Part shown: positions 41,301 through 53,900 of the stretch, piece by piece | Layout of the letters: each line of letters starts with the position of its first letter | Numbering within the stretch: position 1 is the first letter of the stretch | Source of the DNA: Psococerastis gibbosa | Taxonomy: Eukaryota > Arthropoda > Insecta > Psocodea > Psocidae | Length of the DNA stretch: 64,000 nt | Assembly (NCBI GenBank): GCA_963971405.1 | Contig: OZ020487.1 | Location: 23,297,371-23,361,370, forward strand | Reading direction: 5' to 3' | Translations under genes and position numbers: made by a program | The notes under the pieces: generated by a model | The model's input: the letters and a program-made list of their open reading frames with translations, nothing else | What the model was told of the DNA's origin: nothing | Database searches by the model: none

Positions 41301-44300
41301 GCTGCTGTCGTGCCGCCGACCCTCCATGAGGATAAGGCGCGGTAAAAATAAAAAGTAGTATGTTCCACTGTTGGTCTTGACTTTGGCAATGTTTTCCGAC
41401 CACAACCTCGTTGCTTTAGTTTTTGCGCAATTTGTCTAGGCAAATGAATGGCACTCATCAGAGAATTATTGCGGTGTTTATCTTATTTAGTGGACCAAGC
41501 CCACTCAATCAATAGTTACGTTTGCTCAAGTGCGTCCTTCACAAGGACTGAAATGCTGTGAGTGTATGAAATGTAAAGCCTGCTGCTACAGTACGCTACT
41601 TCGGAAGAAAAAGGACCCAACTCTAAATCTATCAATTTACAGACATTGAAGTTGAAGTTTTTTTTTAATAATGAATTACCTGACAGTTCCGCCAAATACA
41701 ACTGCCCTCGGGCCCGGAAAATATACATACTAGGCCTACATTAACGACGTTTTTCTAGCAAAATACAGCAAATTTTTTTAAAGATATAATAGGGTTATTA
41801 AGTCGAAAACGACAATTTTTGAGTTGTTTCTTTTTTCTTCCGAAGTAGCGAGCAGTTGATGAATGTTTTGTAAGATTATTTTCTCATGACAAAACAAAAC
41901 AATAGTCTCCAGTTCCATGACTTTGTTCACAGGGAAATTGGTTTTTTATGGTATCGTACATTGTATCTAATTGAAACATGATACAGTGCATGCTGAGGGA
42001 TGCAGGACAGAGGCGGTCCCAGACCTCATAAAAGGGGAAGGCACCTGTCAGTGGCTTATCGATAGGTTTTCGAAGATATATAATTTGGCGCCTCTCCACC
42101 CACTTAAAAGTTGCTCAGGAGCCAGAGGGCTGAAATATTGGGGTTTTACTAATTTTGAGAGCAATAAGTCTTACATATTACAAAGAAACAATATAACTAT
42201 AATATATATAATATAATTCTCCCCCGGGAGAATTTTTTTGAAAAATAGGGCTGAAATTGTGAGGTTTTACGCATTTTGAGAGCAACATGACTAATATGCT
42301 ACAAATAATCAATATAGTGGCGGAGAATGGATTTGAAAAATAGGGCTGAAATAGTAATGTTTTGCGCATTTTGAGTGCAGTAACACTTAGATTTTAGAGG
42401 CAAAGAATATAACTGCTGTCCAGGGGGGGGGGGGGCAATTGCCCGCATTGCCGGTCGCTGCGTCCGCCTCTGATGCAGGAAATGTGTTTTTGTCGATTTA
42501 GTACATCTTCCCTACTACTAATGATTCCATTATTTCGTAGCTGTTTAAGGTACTGGACTATGAGGAATTCTCAAGGCAAAGTAGGAGTCAATGTTTTTTT
42601 GTCATATTAGAATTATATGTGTTGCGTCACGGAATGTGACTGCAATTGCAAATACCCTTTTATTAGGGACATAGTCTACAAGGAACATAGGAAAAAAATA
42701 ATACAAAAATACATGCTCGCTCACTTAGCCCATTCGTCTGGTTGGGATATAGAACTTGCGCATGGGGGGGGGGGGGCGTAGGTTAATTTTTAAAAGACTT
42801 TGTTGTGGACCCAGGCCTACTTATAGTGGTCCATAGGTCCCTTGTCCAATGCCAACTACCCCATGGATTTCGGACATTGTTTGTATTGTTTCCGTATGAA
42901 TTTTTGGCCTTGCACTCTCCCCTGCCTCTTAAAGTTTCCTAAATTTTACCCATGGCGAAACCTGTCTGGCAAAGAATTCCACCAAACCTTGTTACTCTAC
43001 GCGGGCATAATTTGTGTCTCAGTCACTATTTTTTATAGCAAAGGTGGACTTGGGCGTATGCAGCTTTATAATTAGGGGGGGGGCACACCGTAGTGTTTCA
43101 ATAATCAAATTAATTGCCCTGCCCTAGCCCGTAAAGGCGTAAATTGATGAGTGGGAGATTTTTGGCTTGCATCATTGAGGCCAAGTTTGTCTATACTAGT
43201 AAACCATTATGCTGTCTATTGCTTTTTAATGATACCCCATTGCGATAATGTCCGGCAAAAACTAAGCACATTCATAATACAATATAATAAGAGTACAGTC
43301 TGTAGGTACTACCAATGTTGTTTTTACATTTTATTTCCAATTTTGAAACATAATTTCCCGGGCTGATATATTAACCTCGTATCACATAGTTTTTATGTGT
43401 TATCGGTTATTATTCATCGATCAAAGTAGAGGCTACGTGACATGAAAAGTAAAAAGTTAGAACTAAGTACCGTAAACCTATTTAAAAAAAATGAAATGAT
43501 AGCTTTTCGCTGAACCAGACTTTAGGTTTGTACATCTCATGAAAATACCGGTACTGTTAGATATAAGGGCTTTTGTAAAGCCATATCCATCTGCAAGCTA
43601 CCCATTTTTGCCTTTTCATTTTTGAAAATTCATAAAATTAATTGGTTTTGTAAAATTTCATTTCATTTCAAAATGATGTGAAACTGACAAAGTCAACCGA
43701 GGGAAAGGTATACCGTTAGGTAGGACCTAGAACCTAGGTAGGATAGTAGCTTTTAACAATATTTAACTTTTCAATTTCAAAAAACGGCGACTGATGTCAT
43801 TTTCCTTTTTCAAAACTTGTGGCATTACAACCCTAAATTGCACTACACCCACCTTAACGAACTACAGTACCGAACTGGGTAGGATGCACGCACCGACTGA
43901 GGCTAGCGTACTAGTGCCGGTGTCTGGAAGATAACTTTGGAGTGTGCTTTGCTGATTCCGGAGCAAGGTCTCCTAGAAGTACTTGCTTTCTTTTTTGCTT
44001 TAACACATAATTACATATTATTTGCTAAAAATTATACCTATTATTGGAAGTCTGACTCTACGCTAATTAGGCTATTGCGGTGTTTTTTCCGTAACGTTCT
44101 CTTTTGATTATGATATGATATGTGTATCGTGTGTGCAATGTGCATAACAAGTCACATTAGTCATTAAACTCGCACTCGTTGCTTTCCAAATTATTTGTAG
44201 TACAGTATAAGTAAAGCTTTGTGATGGTCAAAATTTTCGATTCCGAGATTTCAACTGATTCACACGTTTTGCGGTTCCAGGAACCAAAAAAAGTGGTTTT

Positions 44301-44944
44301 TACGAAATGTCAGTCTGTCTGTCAGTCTGTCCGTTCATACATTTGCGGGCAAACCACTCGGTGGATTAGGATGAAATTCGGCATGTAGGTACACAAAAAT
44401 CAGACCTCGGGAATATTTTATTTTTATTTTGGGGGTTTTATTGTCAAAAAAACTACAAAAAAACGTTATCGACGGATCTGAAATTGAACCATAGGAAAAT
44501 TTTAATATTCACTATAAAACTAGTCATATTATCTATCTACTAATTGCTGAATAGGAAAGTATGTTCGAGTAAACTAGGACAGGTTCTTTATAACTGTCCT
44601 CGTGGACGTAAATGCTTTGTGATAAATTGATTGGGCGACTTTTACACTGAGGGTTTCCAGTGCAATAGCCGCCCAAGATAATGCGTGGTCCTCACACGCC
44701 TCACGGCACGAGGGAGCGCTGATATTACAAAAATTGTAAACGACGAAGTATGTAAATACACGTACATTATTATTATTATTAAATAAATAACAAAAATAAA
44801 TGATTAAGCCTTGTTTACCAGCACTGTATGAGTCTTTTGTCCCAAATAAGCGCTAGCTTGGGGATGCGGGATGGTATTATTATGTATTGTATTTTTGTAA
44901 TATATGTTCCTTGTCCAGGGAATACTGGACAAGGAAAAGAAAAA

Positions 44945-44995
<51 letters not shown>

Positions 44996-47900
44996 GTACA
45001 AGTGTATTTGTTGGGCATTTTTCACCAAGGCAAAGAGAAAAGCACCGGTGTGAGATAATGAATTTGTACAATTTTTTCGGCCGCCATGATTTTCCCTATC
45101 CTAAGGCATTCGATTATTGTTAGGTTGAAGAATCCCATTGTACAGATGGGTATATTTGTGCAATGTGCTAACACAATACTGCTTAATACAGCAAGAGGCA
45201 ATGCATTAGAAATATAGATTTTCCTCTACAAAAATTAAGCAACAAAAACTTGAAAGCAAACTGATTGGATTTCTTACTTACTCTATTTAGCATCTAAATC
45301 ATGCTAGAAGTTGTAAAGCATCAATGAAAGAGTTATACGTCAATATCATTCATTCTTATTTTTTTGATCCAGAACCAAACGTTCAAGTGGAAAGCGACAT
45401 AGTATTACATTATATTGTAGTATTATATGGTATATATAACACTGACATTAAATTAACTTTGGTTGAAGAGGTAACCTCCTCGTTATAACCGAAATTAGAG
45501 GATCCCGCCAAGCCCAGTTTTTTCCATATCCTCTAATTTCGGCGACATAGTATGTTTTGTTTAAATTAATAACCACTACAACATACAATATATTACCTAC
45601 ATATAATATATGTGAATTTAAAAAAATCGTTGGAGCATGTTGGTTACATCCCAAATGAAGCAGAGATCAGGAGAGAGCCCTGGGGCTTAAACTAATTAAA
45701 AATTAAGAAAAAAAAACGTTTTACACGTCTTGTGGCCTACTGAGCGAGAGACAAATGATAATAATTTGATAACAATTTTGCCTATTTAAAAATATGCACG
45801 TATGTGAAAATACAAGTACGTTGAGGAGTCCAGGAAGAATTACCGCCAATGTCGTTGCCCAGTTTTAATTGCGTAGTCAGGGCAGTTTTTTTTAGTGGAA
45901 AATGTGGGATATAATTACAGGCCAGCCTCATGGCTCTACGAGGCCTCTGGCAAATCAATCGGATGGTACCTAGGTTACTAGACTTGCATTTTATTGGACT
46001 TTAAGGTCTGTCTGCAAATAACTGATTATTTATTTAAATTTCTTTATTTACCAAGAGGTTTATGAAAGAAACTAAGTGTATGGAGCCTATACTTCGCAGA
46101 TTTCAGTAGTGCAATATTAAATTACTTAAGAGGACATGCTACTTAGAAAATGAGTACCCCAAAATTGGTTGTTTTTATGGACTTTTTATTTTTTATTTAA
46201 TTAACAAAGCAAATCATTAAAATGGAAGTTGTAGACGACTGCTTCATGCATCATGTAATAGGAAATATTAAATTTTTGGTACCTTAGTTCTTTCATAAAT
46301 ACCAGAACGGACTAAAATTATGCGTATTCTGGGATTTTTGGAAGAAAACAAACCGAAAAGTAAAAATACCCGATTATATGATGCACGAAGTAGTCTTCTA
46401 CAACTACCATAAGCCAAATCTTTAATGACTTGCTTTGTTAATTAAATAAAAAATGAAAATTCCATAAAAACAACCAATTTTGGGGTACTCATTTTCTACG
46501 TAGCATGTCCTCTTAAACAGATTTTAAAATGTGTCATCCTAAAGTTAGAAACAAACTAAACCCAGCTGCAGTCAAGATATCCGCTTATTAAATTTTATTT
46601 TGTTTAACCAAGGAATTAATTTTCCCCAACATAAGAGGATTCAGAAAAACCTGGACTTGACGGGATTCGAACCCACCGTCCGGGGCGTTGTCCTAACCGC
46701 TGCGCTGGACCACAAGCCGGACAAGTACAGTCCCTTCTAAATCTTCTAAGATTCTTATTGCTAGACAGGTTAGCATAGCTAAACAACTATCTTATTGAAC
46801 AGGTCTGTGAGCTTAATTTATTGCCTGATAGGCGTAGATCGTGGGTTCGAATCCCCCGAGTACAGTTTTTTCTTAAATCCTCTGGGTTAATTGTAACAGT
46901 GGGCCGAAAGGCCCGAAATTCGCCCACATGGAAAATAAAGACAATTTTCTTTCTTTCTTCTAATTTTGGTTCTAACGAGGAGATTGAGGAACCAGTAGAA
47001 TCCGGGCTGATGGGCCGTGGTCGAAGTGAAAGTGAACTTCCAAACGTTTCGTCAACATCTGCGGTCGACATCTTCAGTGGAACTGCGTAGACTTCTAAGA
47101 TTGTATCTCGGAGGCTCAGCAGCGACTGTGAGGGCAGGAGGTTGTGCTCTGAAATTTATACTAAGATGCGGGGTGGTGGGGGGTGGAGGCGGAGTCATCC
47201 TCGCTCCTGATTGGCTCCCTACTACCTCAACCTGATTTCCGGATGATGACACCAGTTTCTTTGCTGTAGTCTTCTTTAAGGCTGGATACCAAATTCTATT
47301 GACCTTTAATCCTTCTTCTTTCCTATTGAAGTTATGCGGGTGCTTGTGGATCTCTATAGCCTCTCTGTGTAACCGAGGGTGGTATGAAGAAGTTGTAGAA
47401 AGTACTGTAGCATCTTGAAATTGTATTATGTGACCGGTTTGTGTTAGAACATGCTCAGCGATTGCAGACTTCTCCGACTGTAGAAGACGGCAGTTTCGTT
47501 TATGTTCATCAATCCTGGTTTTTAAGCTTCGTTTCGTAGTACCTATATAGACTTCTCCACACGAACACGGAATCCTGTAAACACCTGCTGACGTCATCGG
47601 GTCCCGGCTATCTTTGGCTGATCTGTACAAACTATTTAATTTTCTCGTAGGCTTGTAAATAGTCTTCACATTGTGCCGTAAGAAGAGTTTACCTATACGG
47701 TCTGAGACTCCCTTGATGAATGGAAGGCAGAGTAGGCCAGTAGTACTTGGGGGTGCGTCTTGCCGAGCGGATCTATTCATGCGGGGTCGGATGGCGCGGG
47801 CTATTTCTCGTGCGCTGTATCCATTCGATTGCAGTGCCGTGTCTAAGTGCTTGAGTTCCCGTTGAAGAAATGTTGGTTCGCAGATCCTGTTGGCACGGTG

Positions 47901-50900
47901 GATGAGTGTCTTTATCATGGCTCGTTTCTGGCTCGGATGATGGTTAGAATTCTTGTTCAAGTATCTATCCGTGTGGGTCGGTTTTCGATACACTGTGTGG
48001 CCCAGAGTTCCGTCTTCTTTCTTCGTTACCAACACATCAAGAAAAGCCAACCGACCGTTGTTTTCCTGTTCCATCGTGAATTGGATGTTTGCATGGATCG
48101 AGTTTATATGATTCAGGAAATTCTCCAGGTTCTTTTGGCCATGACTCCTTACCACGAAGGTGTCATCAACATACCGGAACCAACATTTCGGCTGTAGAGG
48201 GGCTGAGTTCAAAGCTGTATTTTCAAATAACTCCATGTAGAAGTTAGCGACTACTGGACTGATTGGGCTGCCCATCGCGACTCCATCCAATTGTTCATAG
48301 AAGGGCGAATTCCATTGAAAATACGTCGTTGTCAGCACATGGTGGAACAAAGCAGCAATGTCATCAGTGAATTTTTCTTTTATCAACTCCACAGTTTCCT
48401 GGATGGGTACCATTGTGAAGAGTGACACGACATCAAAGCTTACCAGTATATCATCAGGTTCCAGGCGGATGGTTTTCAGTTTTTCGATGAAGTGCGTAGA
48501 ATCCTTGATGAACGACTCATTATCCCCTATATGTACCTGAAGGAGTTTCGTAAGGTACTTCGCTAAGCCATAAGTGGGGGATCCGATCGTACTAACAATA
48601 GGGCGCAATGGTACATCCGGCTTGTGGATTTTTGGTAGGCCATATAGTCTCGGTGGCAAGGCTTCTGATTGAACCAAATCCCGTTTGTCTTCAGTGGGTA
48701 ATGAGGAGTCTTTGACCAGCTTCCTAGTTTTGGCCAAGATTTTCGAAGTTGGGTCGCGGTTCAGAATCTTGTAGGTAGCCGGGTCAAGGAATTCTGTAAT
48801 CTTCCTCTTGTAGTCTCCCGTGTTCATGACCACCGTGGCATTCCCTTTATCTGCCGCAAGAATTAAGATGTCCTTGTTGTTGTTTAAGCTCTTTAATGCC
48901 GCGCGTTCCTTGGTGGATATATTGGGCACCGGGGGTTTGGCGTAGTGAAGAATTCTAGCAGATTCCCGTCGTATTTCTTCAGCTGCCGTTGGGGGTAAAT
49001 GTCTCAGTGAGGACTCAATGTTGGCGATGATATCTTCCGTCGGGATGCTCCTTGGTACCACAGCAAAGTTTCCACCTTTTTCAAGAATCGATCGCTCGTC
49101 CTCGGAAAGTGGATGATCCGACTGGTTGATTACGATACGGTTCTTATCTAGTGTGGGTGCTGGTGTAGGCTTTTCAGTCGCAAGGAGACCTTCGAATTTC
49201 TTGATGTGGCGTTCTGTGGTCTTCATCTTGTGTGTTGACATCGATGAAAACGTCAACCTATCCACTTTGTCCCAATCTGTCCGGTTCAGTTTACCAGCCA
49301 ACAGCAAATGAAGATTGAGTAAGTCGTGGTCTAGTAGTGCGAGCTGTTTTCGTGTGAAGTGAATCCGTTCCCGCAAGAGAGCACGTTCAGTCCGGTTGTA
49401 GATCCGATTGCAACTAGCCGATTTCAGGTTTCGTTTCTGTCGTAGAAAAGTAGGTATAACATCATTGTCCCTGCATCTTAGTAGAAATATCAGTGAACAT
49501 AGGAGATGGGACTTCTTCTTACGGAAAGATTCCAGTCGTCGAATGAGGTGATGAACTTCCTCCCCGTAGAGGCGAACAATATAACTGCAAAGGCTTTCAC
49601 GGCCGGGGTCGAATGAGGAACCAGTCGGATCATCCACTTTCCGAGGACGAGCGATCGATTCTTGAAAAAGGTGGAAACTTTGCTGTGGTACCAAGGAGCA
49701 TCCCGACGGAAGATATCATCGCCAACATTGAGTCCTCACTGAGACATTTACCCCCAACGGCAGNNNNNNNNNNNNNNNNNNNNNNNNNNNNNNNNNNNNN
49801 NNNNNNNNNNNNNNNNNNNNNNNNNNNNNNNNNNNNNNNNNNNNNNNNNNNNNNNNNNNNNNNNNNNNNNNNNNNNNNNNNNNNNNNNNNNNNNNNNNNN
49901 NNNNNNNNNNNNNNNNNNNNNNNNNNNNNNNNNNNNNNNNNNNNNNNNNNNNNNNNNNNNNNNCAGTCGGATCATCCACTTTCCGAGGACGAGCGATCGA
50001 TTCTTGAAAAAGGTGGAAACTTTGCTGTGGTACCAAGGAGCATCCCGACGGAAGATATCATCGCCAACATTGAGTCCTCACTGAGACATTTACCCCCAAC
50101 GGCAGCTGAAGAAATACGACGGGAATCTGCTAGAATTCTTCACTACGCCAAACCCCCGGTGCCCAATATATCCACCAAGGAACGCGCGGCATTAAAGAGC
50201 TTAAACAACAACAAGGACATCTTAATTCTTGCGGCAGATAAAGGGAATGCCACGGTGGTCATGAACACGGGAGACTACAAGAGGAAGATTACAGAATTCC
50301 TTGACCCGGCTGCCTACAAGATTCTGAACCGCGACCCAACTTCGAAAATCTTGGCCAAAACTAGGAAGCTGGTCAAAGACTCCTCATTACCCACTGAAGA
50401 CAAACGGGATTTGGTTCAATCAGAAGCCTTGCCACCGAGACTATATGGCCTACCAAAAATCCACAAGCCGGATGTACCATTGCGCCCTATTGTTAGTACG
50501 ATCGGATCCCCCACTTATGGCTTAGCGAAGTACCTTACGAAACTCCTTCAGGTACATATAGGGGATAATGAGTCGTTCATCAAGGATTCTACGCACTTCA
50601 TCGAAAAACTGAAAACCATCCGCCTGGAACCTGATGATATACTGGTAAGCTTTGATGTCGTGTCACTCTTCACAATGGTACCCATCAAGGAAACTGTGGA
50701 GTTGATAAAAGAAAAATTCACTGATGACATTGCTGCTTTGTTCCACCATGTGCTGACAACGACGTATTTTCAATGGAATTCGCCCTTCTATGAACAATTG
50801 GATGGAGTCGCGATGGGCAGCCCAATCAGTCCAGTAGTCGCTAACTTCTACATGGAGTTATTTGAAAATACAGCTTTGAACTCAGCCCCTCTACAGCCGA

Positions 50901-53900
50901 AATGTTGGTTCCGGTATGTTGATGACACCTTCGTGGTAAGGAGTCATGGCCAAAAGAACCTGGAGAATTTCCTGAATCATATAAACTCGATCCATGCAAA
51001 CATCCAATTCACGATGGAACAGGAAAACAACGGTCGGTTGGCTTTTCTTGATGTGTTGGTAACGAAGAAAGAAGACGGAACTCTGGGCCACACAGTGTAT
51101 CGAAAACCGACCCACACGGATAGATACTTGAACAAGAATTCTAACCATCATCCGAGCCAGAAACGAGCCATGATAAAGACACTCATCCACCGTGCCAACA
51201 GGATCTGCGAACCAACATTTCTTCAACGGGAACTCAAGCACTTAGACACGGCACTGCAATCGAATGGATACAGCGCACGAGAAATAGCCCGCGCCATCCG
51301 ACCCCGCATGAATAGATCCGCTCGGCAAGACGCACCCCCAAGTACTACTGGCCTACTCTGCCTTCCATTCATCAAGGGAGTCTCAGACCGTATAGGTAAA
51401 CTCTTCTTACGGCACAATGTGAAGACTATTTACAAGCCTACGAGAAAATTAAATAGTTTGTACAGATCAGCCAAAGATAGCCGGGACCCGATGACGTCAG
51501 CAGGTGTTTACAGGATTCCGTGTTCGTGTGGAGAAGTCTATATAGGTACTACGAAACGAAGCTTAAAAACCAGGATTGATGAACATAAACGAAACTGCCG
51601 TCTTCTACAGTCGGAGAAGTCTGCAATCGCTGAGCATGTTCTAACACAAACCGGTCACATAATACAATTTCAAGATGCTACAGTACTTTCTACAACTTCT
51701 TCATACCACCCTCGGTTACACAGAGAGGCTATAGAGATCCACAAGCACCCGCATAACTTCAATAGGAAAGAAGAAGGATTAAAGGTCAATAGAATTTGGT
51801 ATCCAGCCTTAAAGAAGACTACAGCAAAGAAACTGGTGTCATCATCCGGAAATCAGGTTGAGGTAGTAGGGAGCCAATCAGGAGCGAGGATGACTCCGCC
51901 TCCACCCCCCACCACCCCGCATCTTAGTATAAATTTCAGAGCACAACCTCCTGCCCTCACAGTCGCTGCTGAGCCTCCGAGATACAATCTTAGAAGTCTA
52001 CGCAGTTCCACTGAAGATGTCGACCGCAGATGTTGACGAAACGTTTGGAAGTTCACTTTCACTTCGACCACGGCCCATCAGCCCGGATTCTACTGGTTCC
52101 TCATTCGACTCCGGCCGTGAAAGCCTTTGCAGTTATAACGAGGAGATGTCAGTGCTATAATGTACCATAATGTAATACTGCAATATATAGTCAATAATGG
52201 ACGTAGATATAGGTTAATAGCCGATGACTAGCTTATAAAAATATAGTATTTGTTTCTTCTGAATGACGTCACTGTGCGATGTTGGAAATTGCATCTTGAG
52301 TAGATTACATTTTTGTTAAAATTCATTTTTGCGACAATTTTCATGCTGTTAAGGCTTTCAAAAATTGTTTCACATTCTTCTTTATAAGCGTTTCATAATA
52401 TATCACTGGTGCAGACAACATAGCTACACTTTTTTTCATCCTATTTGTGACAAATGATAGGTAGACCTCTCTCTGCACTGAACTATGGACTTTGAACTTT
52501 CTCTTTTTTAACACCTATTGTTCTATGTAGCTGTGATAATGGCATGGAGCGTGAATTAATAAATGCTAGAAAATTCACGTCCGCACGTTTCAAATCACGT
52601 TGCCTATATTCTCAAGTTTGATCACTTTTGACGATAAAAAATAATGCCCTTTTAGGGAGATTCATCTACCTATTGAGATGACGACCAATGTTGACTATCG
52701 GAAAATTTCTTCACAACTTTTCATTTCATGACCCCCTGAGCCTAAAACCACCCTCCGTTCAAAATGTTATATATTTGTATATACATATACGATATGTACT
52801 GTATGTATGTATATCGATTTTAGGAAACACTCTAACTTCCGTAAATATTATCTGATTTTGGTGAAACTTGGCACAAAAATCGATCATACAAATGTCTTGA
52901 TCGAGTTCGTTAACCAGCTAAATCCACTATTTAGTTAGAAGATGGCTACCGATTGAAACCTTATATAATTCATATCTCAAGTTAATATTGGTTGCAGAGG
53001 AATGAATTAAAATTTGACTGAAAGCCCGTATTATTATCTACGATAATGGTTATCAACACTTTTTACGACAAATCAATGATTTCAAGATGACGTCCAGTCA
53101 AAGTAAAAATAATTTAATACGTAAAAGTTCATAGTCGTCATTGTTTGGAACACAAGAGTGTTTGGTGTGTTGATGTTGTGGTCGGGAAAATAATGAAGTA
53201 TTTTTTTATTTTTTACTGTAGTGCAGAGGAAAAGCAGGGTCTGCGGAATCTCCCTACACCTTATCGGCCAGAGCCGAAAGGGATTTTTGTTTTGTTGCTA
53301 AGCCAACCTAGTGAAGTTAGGACTAAAAAGCCCTCTCTTACCCTCAACTAAAAAAACCCTGCTTCACATGCCCTCCGCAGAATGGACAGAAATTGCAGCC
53401 AATGTGAGATTCGAACTAAAAACTGTTCGGGTGAACGTCCGTACTACTACTCTACATGTCTTAACGATCGCTGTAATTGTCGGCAATATTATAGGAAATC
53501 GACTGTGCCGATGTTTAGGGATAGGGTAAAACATGTCAGCTGACAAATTCGTCAATCAGGCAATGGACCCGATACGCCCTAAGTATGATGCATTTTAGAG
53601 ATGCACCTGAATAACCTTATCTTATCTTAACCTTTTCAGTCGCCTCACTAAGCGACTTTAATACTTGTGTCGACTTACGACAAGTCACATTGTATTGCAG
53701 TATTATATGGAGTATATAACTCTGACATTAAATTAACTTTGGTTGAAGGGGTAACCTCCATGTCTAGTCACCGTTCGCATGGGGTGTAGAGACTCGGACA
53801 AGTACAAGCAAGCTACCACCATGCCACTGAAACCCATAAAAAGCCCATAATTGAAGAAGGAAGTTATTCTGTATACAATTTGCATTCTGTCCTTCTGCAT

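Larger units (their letters stand above)
46984..52135. mobile_element. Penelope-like retroelement, inverted dimer inserted in a SINE
   Basis: Two copies of one Penelope-like element (PLE) point away from a shared internal junction. The left copy reads on the minus strand (47052 up to about 49622); the right copy on the plus strand is 5'-truncated. Their common part differs by at least two substitutions in about 2.1 kb. The unit is flanked by an 11-bp direct repeat TAACGAGGAGA (46973-46983 and 52136-52146), and SINE-A sequence continues on both sides, so the dimer appears to have entered as one insertion. A pLTR-type repeat shows as GGTTCCTCATTCGAC followed by GGCCGTGAAAGCC, present both near the 5' coding end (49580-49622, minus) and after the ORF (52095-52137). 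Confidence 0.9.

Noticed and set aside
44804-45123. Poly-Asn, poly-Ile and poly-Tyr ORFs
   Set aside because: Produced by the (TTA)n microsatellite on both strands.
47671-49311. Plus-strand ORFs over the left Penelope copy (and minus-strand mirrors at 50548-51417)
   Set aside because: Antisense shadows of the RT/endonuclease frame; the same shadows occur in both arms.
49622-49694. First 25 codons of the 880-codon minus ORF as the protein N-terminus
   Set aside because: They are antisense of the inverted RT fragment. The element's own reading starts at [10 protein letters not shown] next to the junction.
49613-52036. 807-codon ORF running through the N gap
   Set aside because: The N block and the duplicated contig end create it. 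Only 49964-52036 is element sequence in frame.
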